NCBI GenBank assembly: GCA_937901225.1
Contig: CALCGX010000064.1
Span: 1-28,632, forward strand
Reading direction: 5' to 3'
Source: an uncultured Bacteroidales bacterium
Lineage (GTDB): Bacteria; Bacteroidota; Bacteroidia; Bacteroidales; Paludibacteraceae
DNA length: 28,632 nucleotides
A model generated the notes under the pieces. That model ran no database searches and had not been told where the DNA came from. It saw nothing but the letters and a program-made list of their open reading frames with translations. Below, piece after piece: positions 6,751-14,157 of the stretch; within the stretch, counting starts at the first letter, position 1, and each line of letters begins with the position of its first letter. The position numbers were made by a program, and so were the translations under genes.

Positions 6751-8043
6751 ATGAAGAATTTTGTAGAAGAATTGCGTTGGCGTGGTATGTTGCAAGACAT
6801 GATGCCAGGCACCGAAGAACAACTCATGAAAGAACCTACTGCTGCATACCTCGGTATTGATCCTACAGCAGATAGTTTGCATATTGGTCACCTCTGCGGT
6901 ATCATGATGCTCAAGCACTTGCAAAACGCAGGCCACAAGCCCATCGCACTCATCGGTGGTGCCACTGGTATGATTGGCGACCCAAGCGGTAAGTCTGCCG
7001 AGCGCAACTTGCTTGATGAAGAGACATTGCGCCACAACCAAGCGTGCATCAAGGCACAATTGGAGCGTTTCCTCAACTTTGGCGAGGGCGAGAACGCTGC
7101 TGAGCTCGTCAACAACTACGACTGGATGAAGGACTACACCTTCCTTGACTTCGCACGCGAAGTAGGTAAACTCATCACTGTGAACTATATGATGGCGAAA
7201 GACTCTGTCAAGAAGCGCTTCAACGGCGAGTGCAGTCAAGGTATGTCATTCACCGAGTTCACATACCAATTGTTACAAGGCTACGACTACGTATATCTCA
7301 ACAAGCACAAGAACTGCAAACTCCAAATGGGTGGTAGCGATCAATGGGGTAACATCACCACAGGTACCGAGCTCATCAAGAAGATGGGTGGCGGCGAGGC
7401 ATTTGCATTGACCTGCCCACTGATCACCAAAGCCGACGGCGGCAAGTTTGGCAAGACAGAGAGCGGCAATGTATGGCTTGACAAGAAATACACCAGCCCA
7501 TATCGATTCTACCAATTCTGGCTCAATGTCAGCGACGACGATGCGAAACGCTATATCCGCATCTTCACCTGCCTCGACAAAGAGACCATCGACGCCCTGA
7601 TTGCTGCGCACGATGAGGCTCCTCATATGCGTGCATTGCAAAAGCGCTTGGCAGAAGAGGTGACCGTAATGGTACATAGCCGCGAAGACTACGAGGCAGC
7701 GGTAGAAGCAAGTAATATCCTCTTTGGCAATGCGACCAAAGATGCGTTGAGCAAACTTGACGAAGAGACATTCTTGCAAGTGTTTGACGGCGTAGAGAAA
7801 CACGAGGTAAGTCGTGAAGAGTTGAATGCTGGTATTCCACCACTCGACCTCCTCGCAGAGAAAACCAACATCTTCCCATCCAAAGGCGAGGCACGCAAGA
7901 TGATTATCGCCAACGGTTTCTCTATCAATAAAGAGAAGTTCACCGACCCACAAAAGACCATCACCGCAGATATGCTCCTCAATGGCAAATACCTGCTCTG
8001 CCAAAAAGGTAAAAAGAATTATTATATTGTAGAAGCAAAATAA
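6751..8043 (+). CDS. tyrS: Tyrosyl-tRNA synthetase
   Basis: Class I synthetase that charges tRNA-Tyr in the cytoplasm. The HIGH signature is at residues 44-47 (DSLHIGHLCG). The KMSKS-equivalent is KFGKT at 232-236, the usual form in the bacterial TyrS type with GKFGKTE. GGSDQWGNI (194-202) is the family motif beside the tyrosine pocket. The last ~65 residues form an S4 RNA-binding domain. I chose the ATG at 6751 (MKNFVEELRWRGML) because the 18 extra residues from the upstream ATG at 6697 match nothing in the family. That gives 430 residues, a normal length. The stop codon overlaps the next start codon (TAATG), so the downstream secreted protein is probably translationally coupled. Confidence 0.96.
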   Translation: MKNFVEELRWRGMLQDMMPGTEEQLMKEPTAAYLGIDPTADSLHIGHLCGIMMLKHLQNAGHKPIALIGGATGMIGDPSGKSAERNLLDEETLRHNQACIKAQLERFLNFGEGENAAELVNNYDWMKDYTFLDFAREVGKLITVNYMMAKDSVKKRFNGECSQGMSFTEFTYQLLQGYDYVYLNKHKNCKLQMGGSDQWGNITTGTELIKKMGGGEAFALTCPLITKADGGKFGKTESGNVWLDKKYTSPYRFYQFWLNVSDDDAKRYIRIFTCLDKETIDALIAAHDEAPHMRALQKRLAEEVTVMVHSREDYEAAVEASNILFGNATKDALSKLDEETFLQVFDGVEKHEVSREELNAGIPPLDLLAEKTNIFPSKGEARKMIIANGFSINKEKFTDPQKTITADMLLNGKYLLCQKGKKNYYIVEAK

Positions 8044-8993
8044 TGAGAAAGATATTTTCACTATTATTACTCAGTTCTTGCTTGAGCATATTCGCAGAGC
8101 GCATTGAGCTCATTCCATTCGGAGATATGGAGAGTTGGACCGTTCGCTATATCCGAGAGTCAAAACTCCTCGGAGGTAAAACTCGAACACTCTATGCATT
8201 AGCCCCCACAGACACCATCTGGGAGAATGGTCCATACACCTACGGACAAAATGGCAACCCATGGGCTACCAGCAACGCATATGCCAATATCATTGGTATA
8301 GAGAAAGCGGCTGGCACCATGACACCTGAGAAACGAGAAGATGGTGGTACATGTTGTAGAATGGATGTTGATTTGCTCGGTGTACGTGTTATGGGAATGA
8401 TCGACGTGCAAGTATTGGTACCTGGCACATTGTTCACAGGTCGCAACCTCGAGCCTATCACCACTGCAAAAGATCCTTATCAAAACATCGATTTTGGAGT
8501 TCCTTTCACAGAGCGACCAACTGCGTTGATGTTTGACTATAAATGTATTGTTTCGCCAGAAAATTGGATATGGTTTGCTAAAGGTGCTGCCAAGCCAAAG
8601 AAACTTGAAGGACATGATGAGGCTGAAGCATACCTCTATCTACAACACCGTTGGGAAGACGAGAAAGGTAAGATCCACTCTATTCGTGTGGGCACTGCCT
8701 ATGAGCGCTTCAGCAAAACCCAAGAAGAATGGGTAAACGGACATCGCATTCCTATCCACTATGGTGATATCACTGGAGAACCATGGTATGAGGAATATAT
8801 GGGCTTCAAAGAGATGCAACGTGCGGTAAACTCCAAAGGCAAAGTTGTACTCATTGAAGAAGAAGGTTGGGACGCAACTTTAGAGCCTACTCACTTGGTC
8901 ATCATGCTAACTTCTGGTAAGTACGAAGCGTTTGTTGGCAAAGAAGGCAACGTCTTGTGGGTGGATAATGTGAGTCTTGTTTACGAAGATTAA
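8043..8993 (+). CDS. Secreted PCMD-like protein (putative carbohydrate-related domain)
   Basis: A signal peptide covers residues 1-18 (cleavage near IFA/E). The rest resembles the PCMD family of Bacteroidetes, known only as a putative carbohydrate metabolism domain. Visible family-like features are FGDMESW near the start, NPWATSN, PGTLFTGR, the PTALMFDYK strand and the final LWVDNVSLVYE strand. No catalytic motif can be assigned. The protein is about 316 residues, typical for a single-domain member. Its ATG shares one base with the tyrS stop codon and no promoter lies between them. Coupling a surface protein to TyrRS expression is unusual. The family call rests on pattern memory. Confidence 0.65.
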   Translation: MRKIFSLLLLSSCLSIFAERIELIPFGDMESWTVRYIRESKLLGGKTRTLYALAPTDTIWENGPYTYGQNGNPWATSNAYANIIGIEKAAGTMTPEKREDGGTCCRMDVDLLGVRVMGMIDVQVLVPGTLFTGRNLEPITTAKDPYQNIDFGVPFTERPTALMFDYKCIVSPENWIWFAKGAAKPKKLEGHDEAEAYLYLQHRWEDEKGKIHSIRVGTAYERFSKTQEEWVNGHRIPIHYGDITGEPWYEEYMGFKEMQRAVNSKGKVVLIEEEGWDATLEPTHLVIMLTSGKYEAFVGKEGNVLWVDNVSLVYED

Positions 8994-9054
8994 TTGCTTC
9001 AATAAGGCTTTTTGCAAAGAAAATTGCATTTTTTGAAAAAAAACGAGCAAATAA

Positions 9055-9086
9055 TTTGGTCAATTCAAAAAAAAGCAGTACCTTTG
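9055..9086 (+). promoter_or_regulatory. Promoter of tRNA-Gln(TTG), perhaps also rplY
   Basis: TTTG at 9055-9058, 20 bases, TACCTTTG at 9079-9086. The core matches rplS and tyrS, and the similarity to rplS continues into the transcript (CACCCG then TTTCGA in both). No second promoter of this type is seen before rplY. Confidence 0.87.
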
Positions 9087-9115
9087 CACCCGCTTTCGAA
9101 AAGGAAGTAATTCGG

Positions 9116-9187
9116 TGACCAATGGTATAAAGGCTATTACGTCAGATTTTGGTTCTGAAAATCTTGGTTCGATTCCAGGTTGGTCAA
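9116..9187 (+). tRNA. tRNA-Gln (anticodon TTG)
   Basis: Acceptor TGACCAA pairs with TTGGTCA (9180-9186). The anticodon stem TCAGA/TCTGA surrounds TTTTGGT with anticodon TTG, which reads CAA. The T arm is CTTGG-TTCGATT-CCAGG. The discriminator is A9187 and CCA is not encoded. It has its own promoter and a strong terminator seven bases downstream. Together with the CTG isoacceptor at 763 the window carries both glutamine tRNAs. Confidence 0.95.
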
Positions 9188-9193
9188 CTAAAG

Positions 9194-9216
9194 AAGCCCG
9201 CTCGCGGGCTTTTTTT
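9194..9216 (+). terminator. Intrinsic terminator after tRNA-Gln(TTG)
   Basis: AGCCCGC-TC-GCGGGCT... closes a GC-rich seven-base-pair stem, followed by six further T. If rplY has no promoter of its own, it would depend on readthrough here. Confidence 0.92.
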
Positions 9217-9225
9217 GAGAGAAAT

Positions 9226-9284
9226 CTCAATGTGTGATGGGATACGGGCAGCCACACCAACAACTATTCTGCCCTATTATTGAG
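9226..9284 (+). promoter_or_regulatory. Candidate pseudoknotted leader of rplY
   Basis: P1 pairs CTCAAT (9226-9231) with ATTGAG (9279-9284). P2 pairs GTGTG (9232-9236) with CACAC (9253-9257). P3 pairs GGGCAG (9246-9251) with CTGCCC (9269-9274). The 5' strand of P3 lies in the P2 loop and its partner lies outside, so P2 and P3 would form an H-type pseudoknot closed by P1. It ends 16 bases before the rplY start. Short stems like these can occur by chance, so this remains a hypothesis. Confidence 0.35.
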
Positions 9285-9300
9285 TAACACTTTATAAAAA

Positions 9301-9897
9301 ATGAAAACATTTGAATTGGTAGGTACTCCACGTAGCGAGTACGGTAAGAAAGCAGCTAAGACTTTCCGCAAAGAGAACCTCGTACCTTGCAACCTCTATG
9401 GCAATGGCGAGAACGTAACTTTCACAGTAACTGTTGACGATGTACGCAAACTCATCTACTGCCCAGATACAATGGCTGTAGCTTTGACCATTGGCGAGAC
9501 AAAGAAAATGGCTGTAGTGAAAGAATTGCAATTCCACCCAGTTACAGAGCAATTGTTCCACATCGACTTCCTCGAGGTAACTGAGGAGAAACCAGTAACC
9601 GTAGCAATCCCAGTACAATTGCAAGGTCACGCAGAAGGTGTGAAAGCCGGTGGTAAGTTGCAACTTGAGATGAAGAAACTCAAAGTTAACGGTATCTATA
9701 CACAAATTCCTAACCGCGTTGAGATCGACGTTACCAACCTCGGTTTGGGCAAGAAGTTGTATGTAGAGGCTGTAACAATGCCAGAGGGCTTGAAGTTGAT
9801 GAACCCAGCTGATGCTTGCGTTGCTCGCGTTAAAGCTACTCGTGCTAGCCAACAAGCTGCTGCAGCTGCTGCTCCTGCTAAGGGCAAAAAGAAATAA
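9301..9897 (+). CDS. rplY: 50S ribosomal protein L25 (general stress protein Ctc type)
   Basis: L25 binds 5S rRNA in the central protuberance. At 198 residues it is the long two-domain Ctc/TL5 form. The N-terminal 5S-binding domain covers about 1-95 and contains VPCNLYGNGENVTFTV and VVKELQFHPVTEQLFHIDF. The C-terminal beta domain covers about 96-180, with PVTVAIPVQLQGHAEGVKAGG. An Ala-rich, Lys-ended tail (183-198) completes it. The start follows a possible structured leader. No promoter of the usual kind lies between the tRNA terminator and the gene. Codon bias is that of a highly expressed gene. pth lies downstream. Confidence 0.95.
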   Translation: MKTFELVGTPRSEYGKKAAKTFRKENLVPCNLYGNGENVTFTVTVDDVRKLIYCPDTMAVALTIGETKKMAVVKELQFHPVTEQLFHIDFLEVTEEKPVTVAIPVQLQGHAEGVKAGGKLQLEMKKLKVNGIYTQIPNRVEIDVTNLGLGKKLYVEAVTMPEGLKLMNPADACVARVKATRASQQAAAAAAPAKGKKK

Positions 9898-9920
9898 TCA
9901 CCACTCACAAGAGCGGTAGA

Positions 9921-9956
9921 AATAAGAGTGGAAAGGGTAGCTTTTCCACTCTTATT
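9921..9956. terminator. Hairpin between rplY and pth
   Basis: AATAAGAGTGGAAA (9921-9934) and TTTCCACTCTTATT (9943-9956) are perfect 14-base complements with an eight-base loop. Only a short T stretch follows (GGTTTAGG). It may be a weak or bidirectional terminator, or a stem that protects the rplY mRNA end. Confidence 0.7.
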
Positions 9957-9976
9957 GGTTTAGGAGACCCTCTCAA

Positions 9977-9993
9977 CCTCCCTTCAAGGGAGG
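9977..9993. repeat. Short palindromic element
   Basis: CCTCCCTT and AAGGGAGG flank a single C. It shares the CTCCC/GGGAG core of the element at 128-140 and, more loosely, the one at 911-936. Confidence 0.7.
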
Positions 9994-10014
9994 AGGATAA
10001 ATAAATAATAACAC

Positions 10015-10578
10015 ATGAAATATCTAATTGTTGGATTAGGAAACATCGGCGATGAGTACGCCAATACGCGCCATAATATCGGTTTTATGATGGTGGATGC
10101 GTTCGCAGAGAGCAAAAATGCTACGTGGGAAGATAAGCGTTACGGATTTGTTGCCCGCTGCCGCGCCAAAAGTGCCGAAATCATTTTGCTCAAGCCATCT
10201 ACATATATGAACTTGAGCGGCAATGCTGTGCGCTATTGGCTGCAACAAGAGAAGATTCCTGTGGAGAATATGCTCGTCTTGGTAGATGATTTGAACTTGC
10301 CTTTCGGCAGTATTCGCATGCGTAAGCAAGGCAGCAATGGCGGACACAACGGACTTGGACATATCCAGCAAGTACTTGGTACACAAAACTATGCACGCCT
10401 GCGCTTTGGTATAGGCAATGATTTCAGCAAAGGTGCACAATGCAACTTCGTTCTCGGACAATGGAGCGATGAAGAGCAGAAGACCCTACCCGACCGATTG
10501 AAATTAGTGGGCGAGATTATCCCATCCTTCTGCCTGCAAGGCATGGATCGCACCATGAACCAATATAACGGGAAGTAG
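10015..10578 (+). CDS. pth: Peptidyl-tRNA hydrolase
   Basis: Hydrolyses the ester bond of peptidyl-tRNA released from stalled ribosomes, returning free tRNA. The 187-residue length is standard for bacterial Pth. Conserved positions are visible: Asn10 (LIVGLGN), catalytic His20 (NTRHNIGF), the TYMNLSG loop with Asn66, Asp91 (VLVDDLNLP) and Asn112 (SNGGHNGLGH). The ATG start gives the expected MKYLIVGLGN beginning. No promoter is seen upstream, and it is likely transcribed with rplY. The rplY-pth pair is a common bacterial arrangement. Confidence 0.96.
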   Translation: MKYLIVGLGNIGDEYANTRHNIGFMMVDAFAESKNATWEDKRYGFVARCRAKSAEIILLKPSTYMNLSGNAVRYWLQQEKIPVENMLVLVDDLNLPFGSIRMRKQGSNGGHNGLGHIQQVLGTQNYARLRFGIGNDFSKGAQCNFVLGQWSDEEQKTLPDRLKLVGEIIPSFCLQGMDRTMNQYNGK

Positions 10579-10631
10579 TGTTTAGTGGACGTTCGCTATC
10601 GTTTAGTGTTTAAAGTTTAGTGTTTAGAGGC
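10578..10631 (+). repeat. GTTTAGTG-type intergenic repeat
   Basis: TTTAGTG occurs three times between the pth stop and the next ATG, together with TTTAAAG and TTTAGAGG variants. A GTG inside it could extend the next reading frame by four residues, but these are encoded by the repeat. A related element lies at 13463-13510. Confidence 0.7.
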
Positions 10632-12557
10632 ATGAATATTAGAAAACATCCGTGGATAGTGGCAGCATGTAATTTGTTGCTCGTGATGGTATTGTATACC
10701 ATCTCACGTTTGTTTTTCTACTGGGTAAACATTGATTTATATCCCAACGTATCGACTAATCATCTAATTGAGATGTTGGCAGGAGGAGTGCGATTTGACC
10801 TAACCGCCCTACTCTATCTCAATTCACTCTATTTGCTGTTGGTGCTATTACCTTTACCTGCCACTATTCGCAATCACAAGCAATACCTTTGCGTTGCAAA
10901 ATGGGCATTCTGGATTCCTAATATACTCGGTGTCATCGCTAATTGCATGGACATTGTGTACGTTCGTTTCACTGATAGGCGTACTACATGCACCATCTTT
11001 ACCGAGTTTCAAAACGATGGAAACCTAGCGAATATCATCGGGCAATCTATATGGCAATATTGGTATGTTACATTGTTTGGCATACTAATTATCACCCTAT
11101 TCATCGTATGTACGCGTAAGAAATGGGAAGTAAAAATTCCGCGCAAAGCATGGGTGTACTACATCGTAGAAGCAGCATTGATGTTGGTGACAATATATTT
11201 CGTCGTGATTGGTATTCGTGGTGGATTCGGTAAATACACACGTCCTATCACGATTTCCAATGCGATGCAATATACCAATACACCGCAAGAAACTGCCATC
11301 TTGCTCAACACACCATTCTCGCTGATGAAATCGTTGGAAAACACCACGTATGTTCACCCCCACTATTTTAGTAACGAGGAAGCAGAGAAGTTATTTTCTC
11401 CAATTCATACCGATGAAATCGTAGAAAATGGAAGACTGGGACATACCAATGTGGTGGTGGTGATTCTGGAATCATTTTCTAAAGAATACATCGGTTTCTA
11501 CAACCAACATATCGATGAATACGAAGGTTATACTCCTTTTTTAGATTCCCTATTGACACATTGCGTAACATACGCCCATTCGTTCGCTTCTGGTAGGAAA
11601 TCCATTGATGCCATGCCATCGGTATTGTCTTCTATTCCGATGCTAATAGAGCCCTATATTGTCACTCCCTATTCCACCAATGCAGTGTCTTCACTGGCAG
11701 CATGTTTGCGCGACGAAGGATATACTACGGCCTTTTTCCATGGCGCACCTAATGGAAGTATGGGCTTTCAAGCATATGCTCGTAGTGCAGGCTTTGAGCA
11801 CTACTATGGTATGGATGAATACGATGGAATCGAAGCTTTTGACGGCACATGGGCTATTTGGGATGAAGAGTTTTTGCAGTATTATGCTCGCACCATGAGC
11901 CAAATGAAGGAGCCGTTTATGACTGCAGTCTTCACTGCATCTAGTCATCATCCCTTCCGTGTTCCCAAGCGTTATGAAAATGTACTCCCCAAGGGGACAC
12001 AACCTATCCACCAATGCGTAGGATACACCGATCATGCACTGCGTGAATTCTTTGCATATGCTCAAGAGCAAGAGTGGTACGAAAATACACTATTTGTCCT
12101 AACAGCAGACCATACCAATCAAGTTTCCTTGCCTGAATATGCCACTGCCAAAGGATTGTTTGAAGTGCCTATTGCTTTCTATTCCCCCCGATGGAATCAA
12201 GGAGAATTGCATAGCATAGGCGCAGTTAGTCAGACAGATATTATGCCATCCGTATTGGCATATTTGGGATATAGTAAACCTTTCTTTGCATTCGGCGAAG
12301 ATGCGCTAACCCAAGCGAAGAAACATCCTTATGCTGTCTGCTACAACCATCCCGTATATCAGTTACTATCAGATAGTCTGCTCATGCAATTTGATGGCAA
12401 GGAAATGCGAGCGGTGTATAACTACCAACACGATGCCATGCTGCAAAATAACCTAGATAATCAATTGAATACAAAGGACATGGAGATTTATCTTCGTGCC
12501 TATATTCAACAATATATTTACCGATTAACAACTAACCAATTGACAGTTGACAATTGA
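10632..12557 (+). CDS. LTA synthase-like sulfatase/phosphoglycerol-transferase-family membrane protein
   Basis: An integral membrane enzyme of the alkaline phosphatase superfamily. About five hydrophobic segments lie within residues 8-195. A periplasmic sulfatase-like domain runs from about 270 to 575. Visible active-site elements are VVVILESFSKEY with Glu280, ASGRKSIDAMPS with Ser324 at the place of the nucleophile, SSHHPFRVP (438-445) and TADHTNQ with Asp493-His494. In Gram-positive bacteria the family polymerises glycerol phosphate. Bacteroidales members are thought to transfer phosphoglycerol- or phosphoethanolamine-like groups to envelope glycans, but the substrate is not shown here. I chose ATG 10632 over GTG 10620, whose extra residues come from a repeat. 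The last residues (TNQLTVDN) are encoded by another intergenic repeat. It sits between pth and hslR. Confidence 0.85.
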   Translation: MNIRKHPWIVAACNLLLVMVLYTISRLFFYWVNIDLYPNVSTNHLIEMLAGGVRFDLTALLYLNSLYLLLVLLPLPATIRNHKQYLCVAKWAFWIPNILGVIANCMDIVYVRFTDRRTTCTIFTEFQNDGNLANIIGQSIWQYWYVTLFGILIITLFIVCTRKKWEVKIPRKAWVYYIVEAALMLVTIYFVVIGIRGGFGKYTRPITISNAMQYTNTPQETAILLNTPFSLMKSLENTTYVHPHYFSNEEAEKLFSPIHTDEIVENGRLGHTNVVVVILESFSKEYIGFYNQHIDEYEGYTPFLDSLLTHCVTYAHSFASGRKSIDAMPSVLSSIPMLIEPYIVTPYSTNAVSSLAACLRDEGYTTAFFHGAPNGSMGFQAYARSAGFEHYYGMDEYDGIEAFDGTWAIWDEEFLQYYARTMSQMKEPFMTAVFTASSHHPFRVPKRYENVLPKGTQPIHQCVGYTDHALREFFAYAQEQEWYENTLFVLTADHTNQVSLPEYATAKGLFEVPIAFYSPRWNQGELHSIGAVSQTDIMPSVLAYLGYSKPFFAFGEDALTQAKKHPYAVCYNHPVYQLLSDSLLMQFDGKEMRAVYNYQHDAMLQNNLDNQLNTKDMEIYLRAYIQQYIYRLTTNQLTVDN

Positions 12558-12570
12558 CAGTTGAGAGTTA
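12536..12570 (+). repeat. TTGACAGTTGACAA-type intergenic repeat
   Basis: Alternating CAATTGACAG and TTGACAATTG units, the same family as 709-753 but in reverse orientation. It supplies the last codons and stop codon of the LTA-synthase-like gene. Confidence 0.8.
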
Positions 12571-12585
12571 ATAGTTTGAAAGAAC

Positions 12586-13002
12586 ATGGAAGTACGAGTA
12601 GATAAATACCTTTGGGCAATGCGGATTTACAAGACCCGCTCGATTGCTACTGATGCATGCAAATGCGGTCGTGTGAAGATGAATGGTGTGGAAGTAAAAC
12701 CCAGCCGTATGTTTCATGTAGGGGACATTTTTACAGTACGCAAGGGTCCGATAACCTATACTTATCGTATTCTACAACTATGGGGCAACCGATTGGGAGC
12801 AAAGATGGTACCTGAATACTTACAGGATATTACTCCTAAAGAGCAGTTAGAATTGTTAGAATTAGCACGCTACGCTGCACAAAGTGGACGCGATAGAGGC
12901 ACAGGACGCCCTACGAAGAAAGACAGACGAGATATCGAACAGTTTTTCTCGGATGACTATAATTATTTATTAGATGAAGACGACTATTTAGAAGAAGATT
13001 AA
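12586..13002 (+). CDS. hslR: S4-domain RNA-binding protein, Hsp15/HslR family
   Basis: Residues 3-60 form an S4 domain (VRVDKYLWAMRIYKTRSIATDAC, then VKMNGVEVKPSR). A short basic and then acidic tail (RDRGTGRPTKKDRR, ending DEDDYLEED) follows. Hsp15 binds free 50S subunits carrying stuck peptidyl-tRNA and helps recycle them. That fits with pth, which cleaves such peptidyl-tRNA, two genes upstream. The length of 138 residues is typical. The next gene begins four bases after the stop. No promoter is seen, so it probably depends on upstream transcription. Confidence 0.9.
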   Translation: MEVRVDKYLWAMRIYKTRSIATDACKCGRVKMNGVEVKPSRMFHVGDIFTVRKGPITYTYRILQLWGNRLGAKMVPEYLQDITPKEQLELLELARYAAQSGRDRGTGRPTKKDRRDIEQFFSDDYNYLLDEDDYLEED

Positions 13003-13006
13003 GACT

Positions 13007-13453
13007 ATGCTTTTGAAGAAGAATAACATTGCTGAATACATCCTGTATCTCTGGCAGATTGAGGATTACCTACGTGCATTTCCACAGCAAGCGGAAGCCA
13101 ATCAAGAGTTGCATGATTTAAGCGAGATGATGCACCAAGAGAACATCTTGGAAAGTGGACACCTACAATTAGCCAAGAATGCTCTTGATGAATTGGAAGA
13201 CTTACACAATGATTTGTTGGATCAAGAGGCTACTTATCGCGCAGCTATGATTCAGCTTACTCCTTCGCTCAATCTTTTGAAGGCTAAAACAGACCGACCA
13301 ACCATGAGTGATGTAGAAGCTTGTCTGATATTATTGTACCAAGTCATGCTACTTAACCTACAAAAACGCCCGATTTCAACGGAAACACAACAAGTACAAA
13401 AGCAAGCTACACAAATACTGCAATACCTCAGCAAAACATACAAAGAGCAATAG
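13007..13453 (+). CDS. DUF4924 family protein
   Basis: Small helical cytoplasmic protein of 148 residues with no signal peptide. The opening NNIAEYILYLWQIEDYLRA, the central ESGHLQLAKNALDELEDLH and the later LLYQVMLLNLQKRPIS are the conserved blocks of DUF4924, a Bacteroidetes family of unknown function. It is slightly shorter than usual in the middle. It is packed four bases behind hslR, which suggests co-translation and perhaps a link to ribosome or tRNA metabolism. That link is inference from context only. Confidence 0.85.
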   Translation: MLLKKNNIAEYILYLWQIEDYLRAFPQQAEANQELHDLSEMMHQENILESGHLQLAKNALDELEDLHNDLLDQEATYRAAMIQLTPSLNLLKAKTDRPTMSDVEACLILLYQVMLLNLQKRPISTETQQVQKQATQILQYLSKTYKEQ

Positions 13454-13462
13454 ATATTGACC

Positions 13463-13510
13463 GCTTAGCTGTTAGATGTTAGACCGCCTACAGCTGTTAG
13501 AGTTTAGACA
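13463..13510 (+). repeat. GACCGC-GCTGTTAGA tandem repeat
   Basis: Two imperfect units of 23 and 25 bases, each starting GACCGC and containing GCTGTTAGA, lie directly before nth. An ATG within the first unit (13476) opens a 12-residue in-frame extension of nth that is repeat-encoded and not part of the family. Confidence 0.75.
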
Positions 13511-13511
13511 A

Positions 13512-14150
13512 ATGAGAACCAAAGAGCGATATGAGAAAGCATTGGCATGGTTTGAAGCAAACATGCCCGTTGCTGAGAGTGAACTGAATTTTGAGAACGA
13601 ATATCAGCTCCTCGTGGCGGTCATGTTGTCTGCTCAATGCACAGATAAAAGAGTGAATTTGGTTACACCCGCACTGTTTGAAGCATACCCAACTATTGCA
13701 GACTTGGCCGATTCCAACGCAGAAACTGTACTAAAATACATCCGTTCAGTAAGTTACCCTAATAGCAAAGCCGAGCATCTAGTGCAGATGGCCAAACGAG
13801 TGGTAGATGTGTATGGAGGAAATATACCTGATAGCCGCGAAGAGTTGCAAACATTGGCTGGAGTAGGAAGAAAAACTGCCAATGTGGTATTGGCTGTATG
13901 GTGGAATCAACCTACTATGGCAGTGGACACCCATATCTTCCGTGTGGCAGAACGTATTGGCTTAACAACCAAAGCAAAAAATCCTCTGGATAGCGAGCAA
14001 CAACTCATCAAATATATTCCCGAGGAGATTATTCCCAAGGCACACCATTGGCTGCTGCTACATGGTCGCTATACCTGCCAAGCCCGCACTCCTAAGTGTG
14101 AAAAGTGCGGTTTGCAAACTATTTGCAGGTATTTTTCAAGTAAAAAGTAA
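13512..14150 (+). CDS. nth: Endonuclease III (base-excision DNA glycosylase/AP lyase)
   Basis: Removes oxidised pyrimidines and cleaves the abasic site. The helix-hairpin-helix is at LQTLAGVGRKTANVVL (113-128) with catalytic Lys121. The catalytic Asp is Asp139 (AVDTHIFRV). The [4Fe-4S] ligands are Cys189, 196, 199 and 205, with the classic 6-2-5 spacing. The length of 212 residues from ATG 13512 equals that of typical Nth. The upstream ATG at 13476 adds only residues from a repeat. It is the last gene of the apparent rplY operon; the tamB promoter begins eight bases after its stop. Confidence 0.95.
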   Translation: MRTKERYEKALAWFEANMPVAESELNFENEYQLLVAVMLSAQCTDKRVNLVTPALFEAYPTIADLADSNAETVLKYIRSVSYPNSKAEHLVQMAKRVVDVYGGNIPDSREELQTLAGVGRKTANVVLAVWWNQPTMAVDTHIFRVAERIGLTTKAKNPLDSEQQLIKYIPEEIIPKAHHWLLLHGRYTCQARTPKCEKCGLQTICRYFSSKK

Positions 14151-14157
14151 GAAAGTC

